Part shown: positions 44,073-54,248 of the stretch, piece by piece
Layout of the letters: each line of letters starts with the position of its first letter
Numbering within the stretch: position 1 is the first letter of the stretch
Source of the DNA: Acinetobacter haemolyticus
Lineage (GTDB): Bacteria; Pseudomonadota; Gammaproteobacteria; Pseudomonadales; Moraxellaceae
Direction of reading: 5' to 3'
DNA length: 64,000 nucleotides
Assembly: GCF_900406815.1 (NCBI RefSeq)
Contig: NZ_OVCN01000009.1
Coordinates: forward strand, 62,001 to 126,000
The notes under the pieces: generated by a model
What the model saw: the letters and a program-made list of their open reading frames with translations, nothing else
Database searches by the model: none
What the model was told of the DNA's origin: nothing
Translations under genes and position numbers: made by a program

Positions 44073-44369
44073 CTAATTGCCAACCCAAATATAATAGCCA
44101 AGTATCATGAGCGGCCATGCAATATATGGGCTAAATAACCATTTCCATAACCAAAATTTGGGAATAAACCCTACACCATGAATGAAACCACCAGAAATAC
44201 CAATCATTACCAACATCAGTAGACTATGATTGTAATGCCCGTTCGCATCTAACATTAATGCAGGATGAACCAATAAAATAGCTGCAAGTGGCAATGCCAA
44301 CAGAAACGAAATGGTCATTGCAAATACATGTGCTTTACTATTTTTCGGTGTTGCCATTGCTTTTGCCAT
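44073..44369 (-). CDS. ybgE: Cyd operon protein YbgE-like
   Basis: This is a 98-residue inner-membrane protein with three hydrophobic segments, resembling the Cyd operon YbgE family: FLLALPLAAILLVHPALML, then ISGGFIHGVGFIP and WKWLFSPYIAWPLMILGYY. It is the last gene of the cyd operon. The frame opens at an ATG at 44384, but that codon lies in the GATGAGGA ribosome binding site, which serves ATG 44369 one base after the cydX stop. Confidence 0.82.
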   Translation of the reverse strand: MAKAMATPKNSKAHVFAMTISFLLALPLAAILLVHPALMLDANGHYNHSLLMLVMIGISGGFIHGVGFIPKFWLWKWLFSPYIAWPLMILGYYIWVGN

Positions 44370-44370
44370 T

Positions 44371-44475
44371 TTAAGATTCCTCATCTAGATTTTGATGGTG
44401 TTCGATATATAGTGCACTGAGTACACCAGCAAAACATGCCATTAAAATCCCTAGGATCCATGCAAAGTACCACAT
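44371..44475 (-). CDS. cydX: Cytochrome bd oxidase small subunit CydX
   Basis: This is a 34-codon gene between cydB and ybgE. The product starts MWYFAWILGILMACFAGV and continues as one membrane helix with a short polar end (HHQNLDEES). The MWYFAWxLG start is the CydX signature; the subunit stabilises the haem groups of CydAB. AAGGAG lies seven bases upstream of the ATG. The stop is directly followed by the ybgE start. Confidence 0.93.
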   Translation of the reverse strand: MWYFAWILGILMACFAGVLSALYIEHHQNLDEES

Positions 44476-44490
44476 TTCTTCGCTCCTTAA

Positions 44491-45636
44491 TCAGTACAAA
44501 CTATGTGAATTTTCTTCGATGTGGTTGTTCGTAATCACTCCCCACATTTTGTAATATGACCAAGAGGTATAGATCAAAATGAGCGGAACAAAAATACAAG
44601 CAGCAACAGTCATTACTCCTAGCGTTTTATGGCTGGATACGGCATCCCACATCGTCAAGCTAGAGGCTGGGTCGATGGTGGATGGCAACAGGAAGGGAAA
44701 TAGTGCAAATCCTGCAGTAAGAATCGCACCTACGATCATTAAACTTGTACCTGTGAAGCTGGCAGCAGCTTTGTGTTTGCCTGCACTGATAAGAGCAAGT
44801 AGTGCACCCAAAATAGCAGCAATAGGCGCGGCTATAGTGATTGGGTAGGTTGAATAATTATTCATCCAGCCATGGTTTGCATTCGTCACGACTTCTTTTG
44901 CAAGAGGGTTGAGTGCAGCATTGGTATCTATTGCAGTAGCGTAACTATAGCCTTCAATATTTCCGAAATATAACCAAGCACCTGCTGCTAAAAAGCAGAC
45001 AAGGAAAACAGTTGCCATCAATTGGGTGGCTTTTGCAGAGCGATGAAATAATTCATCATCGGTACGTAGCATCAACCATGAACCACCATGAGCGCAGAGC
45101 ATGGATAAGCTCACAATACCGCAAACCAAGGCAAACGGATTTAAGAGAGCAAAAAAGCTACCTGTATATTGAGAGCGTAAGGTTTCATCTAAGCCAAATG
45201 GGACACCTAAGAATAAATTACCGAATGCCACGCCAAATACTAAAGCCGGAACAGCACCACCGATACATAGCCCCCAGTCCCATGAGGTACGCCATTGCGT
45301 GTTTTCTAATTTAGAGCGATAGTCAAAACCAACGGGTCGTAAAAATAGTGCAAACAAGACCAATAGGAGTGCCCAGTACATACCTGAAAAGGCAACAGCA
45401 TAAACCATGGGCCATGCGGCAAATAGCGCACCGCCTGCGGTAATAAACCAAACCTGATTACCATCCCAGTGTGGTGCAATCGTATTGATTGCAGCACGTC
45501 GTTCATTGTCTGTTTTACCAACAAATGGCATTAATGCCATTGCCCCCATATCGAATCCATCGGTGAGCGCAAAGCCGATGAGTAAAACACCAACCAATAC
45601 CCACCAGATAATTTTAAGTAGTTCATATTCGATCAT
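44491..45636 (-). CDS. cydB: Cytochrome bd ubiquinol oxidase subunit II
   Basis: CydB is the second large subunit of cytochrome bd oxidase, which has high oxygen affinity and resists NO and peroxide. The 381-residue protein has about nine membrane segments and typical blocks [18 protein letters not shown] (about residues 20-37), [21 protein letters not shown] and RPVGFDYR. Its ATG overlaps the cydA stop (ATGA at 45633-45636). Confidence 0.97.
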   Translation of the reverse strand: MIEYELLKIIWWVLVGVLLIGFALTDGFDMGAMALMPFVGKTDNERRAAINTIAPHWDGNQVWFITAGGALFAAWPMVYAVAFSGMYWALLLVLFALFLRPVGFDYRSKLENTQWRTSWDWGLCIGGAVPALVFGVAFGNLFLGVPFGLDETLRSQYTGSFFALLNPFALVCGIVSLSMLCAHGGSWLMLRTDDELFHRSAKATQLMATVFLVCFLAAGAWLYFGNIEGYSYATAIDTNAALNPLAKEVVTNANHGWMNNYSTYPITIAAPIAAILGALLALISAGKHKAAASFTGTSLMIVGAILTAGFALFPFLLPSTIDPASSLTMWDAVSSHKTLGVMTVAACIFVPLILIYTSWSYYKMWGVITNNHIEENSHSLY

Positions 45637-47210
45637 GGTTGAGCCTCCACTGATTTGGCTTCAAATTTTTCAAAGTGATACTTACCAGTGTGTAAAGAAC
45701 TTGGACCTAGACGTGCAAATTTGATCATCAAGTACATTTCAATGATGAGAAGAACGGTATAGAACGCAGCGAGGGCAATAATTGAACCCCATACATCACC
45801 CGTACTGATGCTTGATGCAGACAGGTGTGTCGGTAAGATCTCACCGATGGACCACGGTTGACGCCCACCTTCAGCAACATACCAGCCTGTTTGAGCTGCA
45901 ATCCATGGGAGTGGAAGAGAAAATAATGCAAATTTGAGTAACCACGGTTTATCTTCGGCATTGCGTTTAGCCACTGCCCACGTTGCTAAGATAAAGAGCA
46001 GAAGCATCAAGAAGCCTGAAGCCACCATGGCACGGAATGAGAAGAACAAAGCTGCAACATTTGGAATAGTATCTTTGGTCGCTGCTTGAATGTGTGCTTC
46101 AGTCGCATCCACAACATTTGGAGCATATTTCTTTAATAAAAGGCCATAACCAAGGTCTTTTTGATTTTGCTCAAATGAGGCAATTAATTCTGGAGAGCGA
46201 TCACCAGCACGAAGTTTTTCCAATTCGCTATAGGCCACCATACCATTGCGGATACGAATCTCATGCTGTTTCATAAGATCATGAATACCCGTTACTTCTT
46301 TGTCAGTAGAACGAGTTGCAATGATTCCCATGACATAAGGGATTTTAATAGCATAGTCAGTCCGCATTTTTTCTTGGTTTGGAATACCAAATAAAGTAAA
46401 TGCAGCAGGTGCTGGTTCTGTATGCCATTCAGCTTCAATAGCCGCAAGTTTGGTCTTTTGAACATCACCTAATTCGTATCCTGATTCATCACCAAGTAAG
46501 ATCACAGATAAGGTGGAAGCTAAACCAAAGATTGCAGCGATAGCGAAAGAGCGGCGTGCAAAAGGTAAATCTCTTTTTTTCAATAAGTAATAGCTAGAGA
46601 TTGCTAGAACAAAGATTGCACCAGTAACATAACCAGCAGATACGGTATGAACGAATTTAACCTGAGCAACTGGATTAAAAATCAAGGCTGCAAAGTCTAC
46701 AAGTTCCATTCGCATGGTTTCATAATTAAATGCAGCACCGACTGGGTTTTGCATCCAACCATTTGCAATCAAAATCCATAATGCGGACATATTTGAACCG
46801 ATTGCGACTAACCAAGTTACCCCTAAATGCTGAAATTTTGAGAGTCGATCCCAGCCGAAAAAAAACAAGCCAATAAAAGTAGATTCTAAGAAGAAAGCCA
46901 TTAAGCCTTCAATTGCAAGCGGTGCCCCGAAAATATCACCGACATAGTGTGAGTAATAAGCCCAGTTAGTTCCGAACTGGAATTCCATCGTAAGTCCAGT
47001 GGTTACACCTAAAGCAAAGTTAATCCCAAAAAGTTTTCCCCAAAATTTAGTCATGTCCTTATAAATTTCTTTACCAGAAATCACATAGGTGGTTTCCATA
47101 ATGGCAAGGATAAAAGCAAGACCTAAAGTTAAAGGGACAAAAATGAAGTGATACATCGCAGTCATTGCAAATTGGAATCGCGAAAGATCGACCACGCTTT
47201 CAGAAATCAT
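45633..47210 (-). CDS. cydA: Cytochrome bd ubiquinol oxidase subunit I
   Basis: CydA carries the three haems and the quinol site of the bd oxidase. The 525-residue protein has the haem His in [13 protein letters not shown] (about residue 20), [12 protein letters not shown] in the middle and [16 protein letters not shown] at the quinol-loop end. Length fits the long Q-loop class. ATG 47210 overlaps the cydP stop as TGATG; the TTG one codon upstream is less likely. Confidence 0.97.
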   Translation of the reverse strand: MISESVVDLSRFQFAMTAMYHFIFVPLTLGLAFILAIMETTYVISGKEIYKDMTKFWGKLFGINFALGVTTGLTMEFQFGTNWAYYSHYVGDIFGAPLAIEGLMAFFLESTFIGLFFFGWDRLSKFQHLGVTWLVAIGSNMSALWILIANGWMQNPVGAAFNYETMRMELVDFAALIFNPVAQVKFVHTVSAGYVTGAIFVLAISSYYLLKKRDLPFARRSFAIAAIFGLASTLSVILLGDESGYELGDVQKTKLAAIEAEWHTEPAPAAFTLFGIPNQEKMRTDYAIKIPYVMGIIATRSTDKEVTGIHDLMKQHEIRIRNGMVAYSELEKLRAGDRSPELIASFEQNQKDLGYGLLLKKYAPNVVDATEAHIQAATKDTIPNVAALFFSFRAMVASGFLMLLLFILATWAVAKRNAEDKPWLLKFALFSLPLPWIAAQTGWYVAEGGRQPWSIGEILPTHLSASSISTGDVWGSIIALAAFYTVLLIIEMYLMIKFARLGPSSLHTGKYHFEKFEAKSVEAQP

Positions 47211-47401
47211 CAACGTGTCTCCTGAGTGTTGGATAAGTTACCCGCAATACGCTCGGCAACTTGATTGTTAAAATCTTTTGGAATTGTTGGTGCATCAAAC
47301 CAGATATGTTTAATTACCAAGAGAAGGGCCACTTTAATAATAAGGATAATCGTGATTTCTCGAATTAATCGCCGATTTGAGTTTTGAGAACGTGTGTTCA
47401 T
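47210..47401 (-). CDS. cydP: Cytochrome bd-associated small protein CydP
   Basis: This is a 63-residue membrane protein preceding cydA. A basic start ([12 protein letters not shown]) leads into one membrane helix (about residues 18-36). Position and layout match the putative small subunit CydP found before cydAB in several proteobacteria. It begins the operon, so the promoter must lie in the A+T-rich region beyond 47401. Confidence 0.8.
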   Translation of the reverse strand: MNTRSQNSNRRLIREITIILIIKVALLLVIKHIWFDAPTIPKDFNNQVAERIAGNLSNTQETR

Positions 47402-47468
47402 AAAACTAGTTTCATATTAAAGTTAAGATATTTGTATTATTTATCAAAAATAATTAAAAATAAAATTT

Positions 47469-47489
47469 AAATGTATTTTAAATACATTT
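47469..47489. promoter_or_regulatory. 21-base palindrome upstream of cydP
   Basis: AAATGTATTT and AAATACATTT are inverted around a central T; it is 68 bases from the cydP start. It may be an operator, but the A+T-rich setting makes chance possible. Confidence 0.35.
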
Positions 47490-47551
47490 ATCAATAAATA
47501 ATTATTAAATTCAAAAAGATATATTTATTATATATTTTAATATAATGATTC

Positions 47552-47777
47552 CCTACTAAAATAGTTGGTTATAAAATAAAACCCGACTAAAATGCTTATA
47601 TTTAATTATTTAAAATCCTATTAAAATAGTTGGGTATATGTTTTTTATAGGTTGAATAAGTTTATTAAAATACTCGGGATTTAATAAATTTTAATGTTTA
47701 CATAGAGTTGTGTTTTTATGTCTTAAAATTATTTTTCATTGAAGTTTAAAATGTGATAAACCTAGTAAAATACTATG
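47552..47777. repeat. Five interrupted-palindrome repeats upstream of cydPABX
   Basis: Copies start at 47552 (CCTACTAAAATAGTTGG), 47583 (right half degenerate), 47617 (CCTATTAAAATAGTTGG), 47661 (TTTATTAAAATACTCGG) and 47761 (CCTAGTAAAATACTATGG). The shared form is CCnAnTA-AAA-TAnTnGG, which is itself symmetric. Distances between starts are 31, 34, 44 and 100 bases. All lie 150-380 bases upstream of cydP. Confidence 0.7.
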
Positions 47778-47920
47778 GTTTATCTAAAGAATAAATAAAT
47801 ACAAATATCTTGTTCGCTTGTCGAAATTTACTCAGCATTAAAAAAATAGAAAAGGAGAGGTTTTAGGATGATTTATTGTTAATTTTTGTAACAAAGGCTC
47901 ATAGAACAAGTTCCAAACAC

Positions 47921-48532
47921 TTAATCAGCGGTAAAAAGCTTATTTGAAATGGATATTTTTTTTGCAAGATAGTGTGCATTCGATCTTTGGCTTATTAATA
48001 ATACTTGAGATTGTAGCTCTAGCTCCCCATATTCGGGTTCGACTTGCACATAATAAAGCTGTCCAAATTCATCACGAACACGAGCTTGAGCAGAAAAGCC
48101 AGGACGGGCATTGCCCGTAGAAATCGTCGCTAAACGACCAACCAAATTAGCATGCGTATGGATGACTTTAGGTTTAATGACTTGATCCAGACAGTGAATC
48201 ATAAAGACTGTAAAAAAGATGTCGATGATGAATGCTGGAATAAATAAATAGTAGGGTGAAATGAAATAATGCTGAATTGCAAAAAAAGAGAGTTCTAAAA
48301 AATAGCCTGCAAAACTAAAATTGATTAGCAGAAAAACAACAATCAGATATTTTGAAAACTTAACATCTAAAAGGGGGGAGTTTAAAATCCATTCAGGCAT
48401 CATTTTTTTTACAAGATGGCTTGGACGTAATCCAATCAAGATACCCACTGTTTCTGCTATGCTGAGTAGAATCAGAGCGACTACACTCATGTGAAAAGGC
48501 ATCAGATAGTAGTTTAGAAAAAACTCAGTCAT
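47921..48532 (-). CDS. YqiJ-like membrane protein with OB-fold domain
   Basis: This is a 203-residue protein: four hydrophobic segments (about residues 12-35, 62-80, 88-115) and then a soluble beta domain (about 130-195). GRLATISTGNARPGFSAQARVRDEFGQLYYVQVEP is very close to the YqiJ/DUF1449 pattern. YqiJ is normally encoded with the flotillin-like YqiK and works at membrane microdomains; no flotillin gene is next to it here. Confidence 0.75.
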   Translation of the reverse strand: MTEFFLNYYLMPFHMSVVALILLSIAETVGILIGLRPSHLVKKMMPEWILNSPLLDVKFSKYLIVVFLLINFSFAGYFLELSFFAIQHYFISPYYLFIPAFIIDIFFTVFMIHCLDQVIKPKVIHTHANLVGRLATISTGNARPGFSAQARVRDEFGQLYYVQVEPEYGELELQSQVLLISQRSNAHYLAKKISISNKLFTAD

Positions 48533-48553
48533 AGCAAAATTCTAATTTGGGAA

Positions 48554-48877
48554 TCAATCAACTATATAAATACCACCATCAGAGTGGACTTCCAAATTTA
48601 CTTTTTCAAGGAAGTCACCCAGACACGGTCCAGAAATACATTCACCTGTTTCCACTGAAAACAATGCACCATGGGTTGAGCATTGTATATATTCTCGATC
48701 TTGATCTAAAAACTGATTTTCTAAATACTCAAGTTCTGTTTGCAAATGCGGGCAAACATTTTGATAAGCATAAAAACTACCATCTTTTTGAGTAATAAAA
48801 ATAGTTGTCCCTTTCATCGTGTCAAATGCACGAGATTCACGTTCAGGGACTTCTTCAGTCATGCAAATCTTTTCCAT
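48554..48877 (-). CDS. Rieske [2Fe-2S] domain protein
   Basis: This is a 107-residue single-domain Rieske ferredoxin-like protein. Cluster ligands are CPH (in NVCPHLQTELE) and CSTH (in IQCSTHGALF), followed by GECISGPCLGDFL. It resembles ferredoxins of dioxygenase systems and stand-alone Rieske proteins. Upstream in-frame codons run into the pfkB-type gene, so ATG 48877 is chosen, one base after that gene's stop. The electron partner is unknown. Confidence 0.85.
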   Translation of the reverse strand: MEKICMTEEVPERESRAFDTMKGTTIFITQKDGSFYAYQNVCPHLQTELEYLENQFLDQDREYIQCSTHGALFSVETGECISGPCLGDFLEKVNLEVHSDGGIYIVD

Positions 48878-48878
48878 G

Positions 48879-49892
48879 TTAAGCACATTCCTGTTGAGCT
48901 TTTTTAAATTGTTCCAAGAGTTCTTCGTAATGAGCCACCGATAAACGTGGACCGAACTGGGCAACAACTTCGCTAGAGATTAAAATAGCAAGTTGAGCAG
49001 CTGCTTCCAAGCTTAAACCAGCATTGATTGCATATAGAAACGCACCTGCAAAGGCATCACCCGCACCATTGGTATCCACAGCTTCTACCGCACGACCATT
49101 GACATGAAACTGATGAGCTGCGTCTACAATTACTGCGCCTTTAGCACCTTGTGTAATCACAATATGTTGATTTTTATTTTTTAAAACTTCAATGGCGTCG
49201 TTTAAATTATCTGTTTTGCTAAACATCAAAGCTTCTTGTTCGTTACAGAACAGTAAGTCAACACCTTCATCTAAAAGTTCTTCTAAACCTGATCGCGCAT
49301 ATTGCACCATTGCTGGGTCAGAAAGAGACAAGGCAACTTTAACGCCATGGGCTTTAGCCAGTGCTCGTGCCTGTTTTACTGCTACACGTGCTGTGTCACT
49401 TGTTGATAAATAGCCTTCAATGTAGAGCCATTTCGCTGTTTTTAATGGTTCAAAGTCGATCTGCTCAGCTGTCAATTCAGCTGTAATACCAAGATAAGTT
49501 TGCATGGTACGTTCAGAATCTGGACTAATCAGAACCATACAAGTCCCAGTGACGCCTTCACTGATGGATTGGGTTGCTGTTTTGATGCCAGCTTCGTTTA
49601 AACCCGTCAAATAGATTGAACCGAGTTCGTCATTACCTACGCGACAACCATAAAAAGCGGTACCACCCAAAGCGCTAAAAGCTACGCTTGTATTCGCTGC
49701 TGAACCGCCACTTGCTTGTCCTTTATAAGTTTGCGTATCTTGAAGTTTTTGATATAACGCAGATTGAGTTTCACCATCAGCTAACTGCATAGTGCCTTTT
49801 TGCAAAGCATGTTCTGTTAAAAACTCATTTGAGACTTTAAATTCTTGGTCAATGAGCGCATTTCCAATTGCAAAAAGATCAACAGTTGCCAT
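48879..49892 (-). CDS. PfkB family carbohydrate/adenosine kinase
   Basis: This is a 337-residue ribokinase-fold kinase. GGSAANTSVAFSALGG (about residues 56-71) binds substrate, and the PfkB signature DTNGAGDAFAGAFLYAI (about 278-294) holds the catalytic Asp. It most resembles adenosine kinase-like proteins of alpha- and gammaproteobacteria. The substrate cannot be fixed. ATG 49892 is chosen; an ATG three codons upstream is possible. Confidence 0.85.
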   Translation of the reverse strand: MATVDLFAIGNALIDQEFKVSNEFLTEHALQKGTMQLADGETQSALYQKLQDTQTYKGQASGGSAANTSVAFSALGGTAFYGCRVGNDELGSIYLTGLNEAGIKTATQSISEGVTGTCMVLISPDSERTMQTYLGITAELTAEQIDFEPLKTAKWLYIEGYLSTSDTARVAVKQARALAKAHGVKVALSLSDPAMVQYARSGLEELLDEGVDLLFCNEQEALMFSKTDNLNDAIEVLKNKNQHIVITQGAKGAVIVDAAHQFHVNGRAVEAVDTNGAGDAFAGAFLYAINAGLSLEAAAQLAILISSEVVAQFGPRLSVAHYEELLEQFKKAQQECA

Positions 49893-50118
49893 GTTTGTCA
49901 TCACATTAAAAATCAAAACATAAAGTTTACACTAATGCTCAGGATTACTGTAGGTTGTTCAGAAAAAATCAAGCGTTGAGTGGTTTCCTGTATTTATTCT
50001 GAATATTGCTCAGTCGATGAATTTTTCTACAAAAATAGACTAATTTACATGGATATCGATTACGATTCTTCGGTAGACTCTCAAGAGTAACTATTTAAAT
50101 AGATAAATTGGAGATCAT

Positions 50119-53058
50119 ATGACTGTCGATGTTTCTGAAAGTATTGCTAAAACGACACACCCAGCGTTTCAGTTATTACGCCAACATCATGTAGAAGCAC
50201 TCGATATTCACGTTTTAGAATATAAACACAAAGTTACTGGTGCGGTTCATTACCACTTAGCCACCAACCATGATGAAAATGTTTTTTTGGTTGCATTTAG
50301 AACTCAACCTATGGACTCGAAAGGGACAGCACATATTTTAGAACATACCGCATTATGTGGTTCTGAAAAATTTCCTGTTCGTGATCCATTCTTTCTCATG
50401 ATTCGCCGTTCACTTAATACTTTTATGAATGCATTTACGGCAGCAGATTGGACTGCTTATCCATTTGCAACACAGAATAAAAAAGATTTTCAAAATTTAT
50501 TATCCGTTTATTTAGATGCAGCTTTCTCTGCAAATTTGAATCCTTTGGACTTTGCTCAGGAAGGAATTCGAATTGAACTTGAAAATGATCAAGCCGTTTA
50601 CAAAGGTGTCGTTTTCAATGAAATGAAAGGTGCGATGAGTGCTCCTACAGATCAGCTTTATCATCAACTTGCGCACCATTTGTTCCCAGAAACGACTTAT
50701 CATTACAATTCTGGTGGCGATCCTAAAGACATCCCGGATTTGAGCTATGAGCAATTGGTTGATTTCTATAAAACGCATTATCATCCGAGTAATGCTGTAT
50801 TTATGACTTTTGGTAACCAAAGTGCTTATGATCTACAAGAGCAATTTGAAAACTTGGCATTACATAAGTTTTCCCAAGGTACAACTTTATATTCAAAACC
50901 TGAGAAGCGTTTAGCGGCGCCGATTACAGTTACAGAATCTTATGCCGTTGATAGTGAAGACTTAAAAGATAAAACTTATCATGTGCTGGCTTGGTTATTG
51001 CCAGAAACAAGCGATATTAAGTTACGCTTAGGCATGCGTTTAGTCGAAGGGATCTTATTAGAAAACTCTGCTTCACCATTGCGCCATTATCTAGAAACTT
51101 GTGGTTACGCTCAATCCACAGGGCCAATTATGGGTGTTGATGATAGCAATTTTGAAATGACTTTCTATTGTGGCGTACAAGGTTCCAATGCTGAGCATGC
51201 AGAAACCTTCAAAAATGGTGTTTTAAATATTTTAAACAAGGTTGCATCTAAACCTGTTGACCAAGATCTGGTAGATGCAATTCTTCATCAAATTGAATTA
51301 CATCAACGCGAAATCAATGGTGATGGCACACCTTATGGTTTAAGTTTGATTTTGAATGGCTTGAGTAGTGCAATTCACCACAATGACCCAATTCACGTCT
51401 GGGATGTAGATTCAGCAATTGAGCAAGTAAAAGAAGAGCTAAAAGATCCAATGTGGTTGTCTAATTTAATACAGACACACTTGCTGGATAATCCACATCG
51501 CGTACAAATGACGTTGGTGCCAGATGCAAGCAAATCAGTTAAAGAACAACAAGATGAACAAGCGCGCTTGGCTGAAATCACAGCGCATTTGACAGAAGCG
51601 CAAAAACTAGAGATTCAGAAAAAGACAGATGCACTTAAAAAACGTCAAGATACACCTGACGATCTGGAGTTGTTGCCAAAAGTTGGTTTGGAGGACATTC
51701 CTGCCGATCTACAAATTGTACAAGGTCAATTGCGAGAGATCATTTGCAATCGTCTCGATACACCCTTAAATCTTTATCATGCTGGAACCAATGGTATTTA
51801 TTATCAACAAGTTTTGATTGAAATCCCAGATGAAATTGTTCAGTCTCCATACTTCAATTTACTGTCTATTTTGATGGGAGAAGTGGGTGCTGGTGAATAC
51901 AATTATCTTGAGTTACAACAAATTCAGACCGCTGTAAGCGGTGGCTTGGGCATGGGTGCATCTTTACGAAGTAAGGTTGATGATAAGGATCGTATTAGTG
52001 CTTGGTTGACGCTGACAACTAAATCACTTACGCAAAAACTTGATGCAATTCAGTTATTGAAATTGGCTTTTGAAAAGCTTCGATTTGATGAGAAAGATCG
52101 GATTATCGAGTTATTGCAACAACGTAAAACACGTTGGCAGTCACGTTTGTCGGGCTCTGGACATAGCTATGCGATGCAAACAGCATCTCGTCAAATGAGT
52201 GCATTGGCTCGCCGTGATTATCATAATACCGGTTTAGGTGCCTTAAATTGGCTCAGTGATCTTGTGAGTAAGATTGACAAAGATGATGAGGCTTATCAGG
52301 CACTCATTACTGAGTTACAAGCAATACATCGGATGTTATTACAAGCTCCAAAACAATTTTTATTGGTCTGTGAAGAGCATCAGTCTGATCGATTAGTTGA
52401 AGAAATTCAGAATGTTTGGGATAAGTTAGAAATTGATCCTACACCTGTAACGCTCAGCCAGATCGAGCAAGACAACAGTAATACTGATGAAGCATGGTTA
52501 ATTCAAGCAAATGTACAATTCTGTGCATCTGCCTATCAAGCTGTAGATGTATCGCATCCTGATGCAGCGCCTTTGATGGTGCTAGCAGCCTATTTACGGA
52601 ACGGTTTCTTGCATAGCGCGATTCGTGAAAAAGGTGGCGCATATGGTGGTGGAGCAAGCTATGATGGAAATGCGTGTTCATTCCGTTTTTATAGCTATAG
52701 AGATCCTCGCTTAGAAGAAACTTTTAAAGATTTTGAAGCAAGTATTCAATGGTTATTAAACAGCGAACAGTACCCGTATCAACTAGAGGAAGCGATTTTA
52801 GGTCTTGTTGCAAGCATGGATAAGCCAGGTTCGCCAGCTGGTGAGGCGATTACTGCTTGTTATGCTTATTTGCATGCACGCACACCAAAATTCCGAAAAT
52901 TACTACGTGAACGCTTGTTAAATGTAACCTTGGCTGATTTGCAACGTGTTGCGAAACAATATTTACTCGAACAGAAACCAGTTAAAGCTGTTGTTGCTGC
53001 ATTTGCAAAGCGTGAGGCTTTACAACAACTTGGTTTTAATATTCAACAGGTTAATTAA
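50119..53058 (+). CDS. M16C family zinc metalloprotease (presequence protease-like)
   Basis: This is a 979-residue insulinase-superfamily peptidase of the PreP/Cym1 subfamily, with four homologous domains. The inverted zinc motif HILEH is in SKGTAHILEHTALCGSEKFP (about residues 76-95), the third ligand Glu is in YKGVVFNEMKGAMS (about 172-185), and the C-terminal RxxxGAYG motif (REKGGAYGGGASY, about 838-850) is intact. Relatives degrade unfolded peptides. There is no signal peptide, so it is cytoplasmic. pldA follows after 20 bases. Confidence 0.92.
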   Translation: MTVDVSESIAKTTHPAFQLLRQHHVEALDIHVLEYKHKVTGAVHYHLATNHDENVFLVAFRTQPMDSKGTAHILEHTALCGSEKFPVRDPFFLMIRRSLNTFMNAFTAADWTAYPFATQNKKDFQNLLSVYLDAAFSANLNPLDFAQEGIRIELENDQAVYKGVVFNEMKGAMSAPTDQLYHQLAHHLFPETTYHYNSGGDPKDIPDLSYEQLVDFYKTHYHPSNAVFMTFGNQSAYDLQEQFENLALHKFSQGTTLYSKPEKRLAAPITVTESYAVDSEDLKDKTYHVLAWLLPETSDIKLRLGMRLVEGILLENSASPLRHYLETCGYAQSTGPIMGVDDSNFEMTFYCGVQGSNAEHAETFKNGVLNILNKVASKPVDQDLVDAILHQIELHQREINGDGTPYGLSLILNGLSSAIHHNDPIHVWDVDSAIEQVKEELKDPMWLSNLIQTHLLDNPHRVQMTLVPDASKSVKEQQDEQARLAEITAHLTEAQKLEIQKKTDALKKRQDTPDDLELLPKVGLEDIPADLQIVQGQLREIICNRLDTPLNLYHAGTNGIYYQQVLIEIPDEIVQSPYFNLLSILMGEVGAGEYNYLELQQIQTAVSGGLGMGASLRSKVDDKDRISAWLTLTTKSLTQKLDAIQLLKLAFEKLRFDEKDRIIELLQQRKTRWQSRLSGSGHSYAMQTASRQMSALARRDYHNTGLGALNWLSDLVSKIDKDDEAYQALITELQAIHRMLLQAPKQFLLVCEEHQSDRLVEEIQNVWDKLEIDPTPVTLSQIEQDNSNTDEAWLIQANVQFCASAYQAVDVSHPDAAPLMVLAAYLRNGFLHSAIREKGGAYGGGASYDGNACSFRFYSYRDPRLEETFKDFEASIQWLLNSEQYPYQLEEAILGLVASMDKPGSPAGEAITACYAYLHARTPKFRKLLRERLLNVTLADLQRVAKQYLLEQKPVKAVVAAFAKREALQQLGFNIQQVN

Positions 53059-53078
53059 AATAAAAGTTGGAGACATCT

Positions 53079-54248
53079 ATGACGTTCAAATCATTTGAAC
53101 GTAGTCATCTTGGGCTGAGTGTTATTACGATACTCAGTTCACTCACTACGTCATTGGCAAATGCACAAGCGACAGCACCTGCAAGCCCAGCCACTGCTGA
53201 AGCCTGTGTCGCTTTAGCATCCAATGCAGACCGTTTAGCATGTTATGACCGTCTTTTTAAAGCACCCACCATTATCGAGTCAGTGGAGCAACCAGCACCA
53301 GAACCTGTTTTGGCTGCATCTGCGCCTGTGGTAGAGCGTAAAGAAAGTCCGCAAGCAGAGTCACTAAAAGACAAAGTTGTACAGAAAGTCAGTGATTTTC
53401 ACATATTAGGACCAGCCCCAAAGTTTGATCCAAACGTGTCGTTATTAGACCGCCGCTGGGAGCTTTCAGAAGAAAGTAAATTAGGTGCTTGGAATATCCG
53501 TGCCTATCAACCAGTCTATTTGTTACCTGTATTTTGGACCAGTAATAAAAATGAATTTCCAAGCAGTCCAAATCCTGTAAATACGGTAGATGAGAAGCAA
53601 AATCTAACGTCATCTGAAGCCAAGTTTCAGCTTTCATTAAAGACCAAAGCTTGGGAAAATATCTTTGGGAATAATGGTGATCTATGGTTGGGCTATACGC
53701 AATCTTCACGCTGGCAAGTTTATAATTCAGAAGAATCACGACCATTTCGTGAGACCAATTATGAACCTGAAGCAAGTTTGATGTTTAGAACCAATTATGA
53801 AATTTTAGGTTTGAATGCGCGTTTGCTTGGTGTCACGTTGAACCACCAATCAAATGGTCGTTCAGATCCGTTATCTCGTAGTTGGAACCGTGTGATTTTT
53901 AATCTTGGTTTTGAAAAAGATAATTTCGCACTTATGCTGCGTCCTTGGTATCGGGTAGAAGAAGATGCCAAAGATGATAATAACCCTGATATTAAGGATT
54001 ATATTGGTCGTGGCGATTTAACCGCATTTTACCGTAAGGGTGATAATGAATTTTCTTTAATGTTACGACATTCATTAAAAGGCGGAGATCGCTCGAATGG
54101 CGCGGTTCAGTTTGATTGGGGATTTCCTATTACAGGCAAGTTGCGTGGACACTTCCAATTGTTTGATGGTTATGGTGAAAGTTTGATTGACTATAATCAC
54201 AAAGCAACTTATGTCGGTTTGGGTGTGTCGCTGATGAATTGGTATTAA
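53079..54248 (+). CDS. pldA: Outer membrane phospholipase A1
   Basis: PldA is an outer-membrane beta-barrel lipase that removes mislocalised phospholipids. The 389-residue protein has a signal peptide (about 1-32), a linker, and a barrel with the catalytic motif NHQSNGRSDPLSRSWNR, containing the His and Ser of the active site. A TTG at 53067 opens the frame, but its GGAG serves as the ribosome binding site for ATG 53079. Confidence 0.93.
   Translation: MTFKSFERSHLGLSVITILSSLTTSLANAQATAPASPATAEACVALASNADRLACYDRLFKAPTIIESVEQPAPEPVLAASAPVVERKESPQAESLKDKVVQKVSDFHILGPAPKFDPNVSLLDRRWELSEESKLGAWNIRAYQPVYLLPVFWTSNKNEFPSSPNPVNTVDEKQNLTSSEAKFQLSLKTKAWENIFGNNGDLWLGYTQSSRWQVYNSEESRPFRETNYEPEASLMFRTNYEILGLNARLLGVTLNHQSNGRSDPLSRSWNRVIFNLGFEKDNFALMLRPWYRVEEDAKDDNNPDIKDYIGRGDLTAFYRKGDNEFSLMLRHSLKGGDRSNGAVQFDWGFPITGKLRGHFQLFDGYGESLIDYNHKATYVGLGVSLMNWY

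Larger units (their letters stand above)
47402..47920. other. A+T-rich upstream region of the cyd operon
   Basis: This 519-base stretch has no supported gene. It holds a near-perfect palindrome AAATGTATTT-T-AAATACATTT-like at 47469-47489 and five interrupted palindromes at 47552-47777, listed separately. It is the likely control region of cydPABX-ybgE. Confidence 0.6.
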
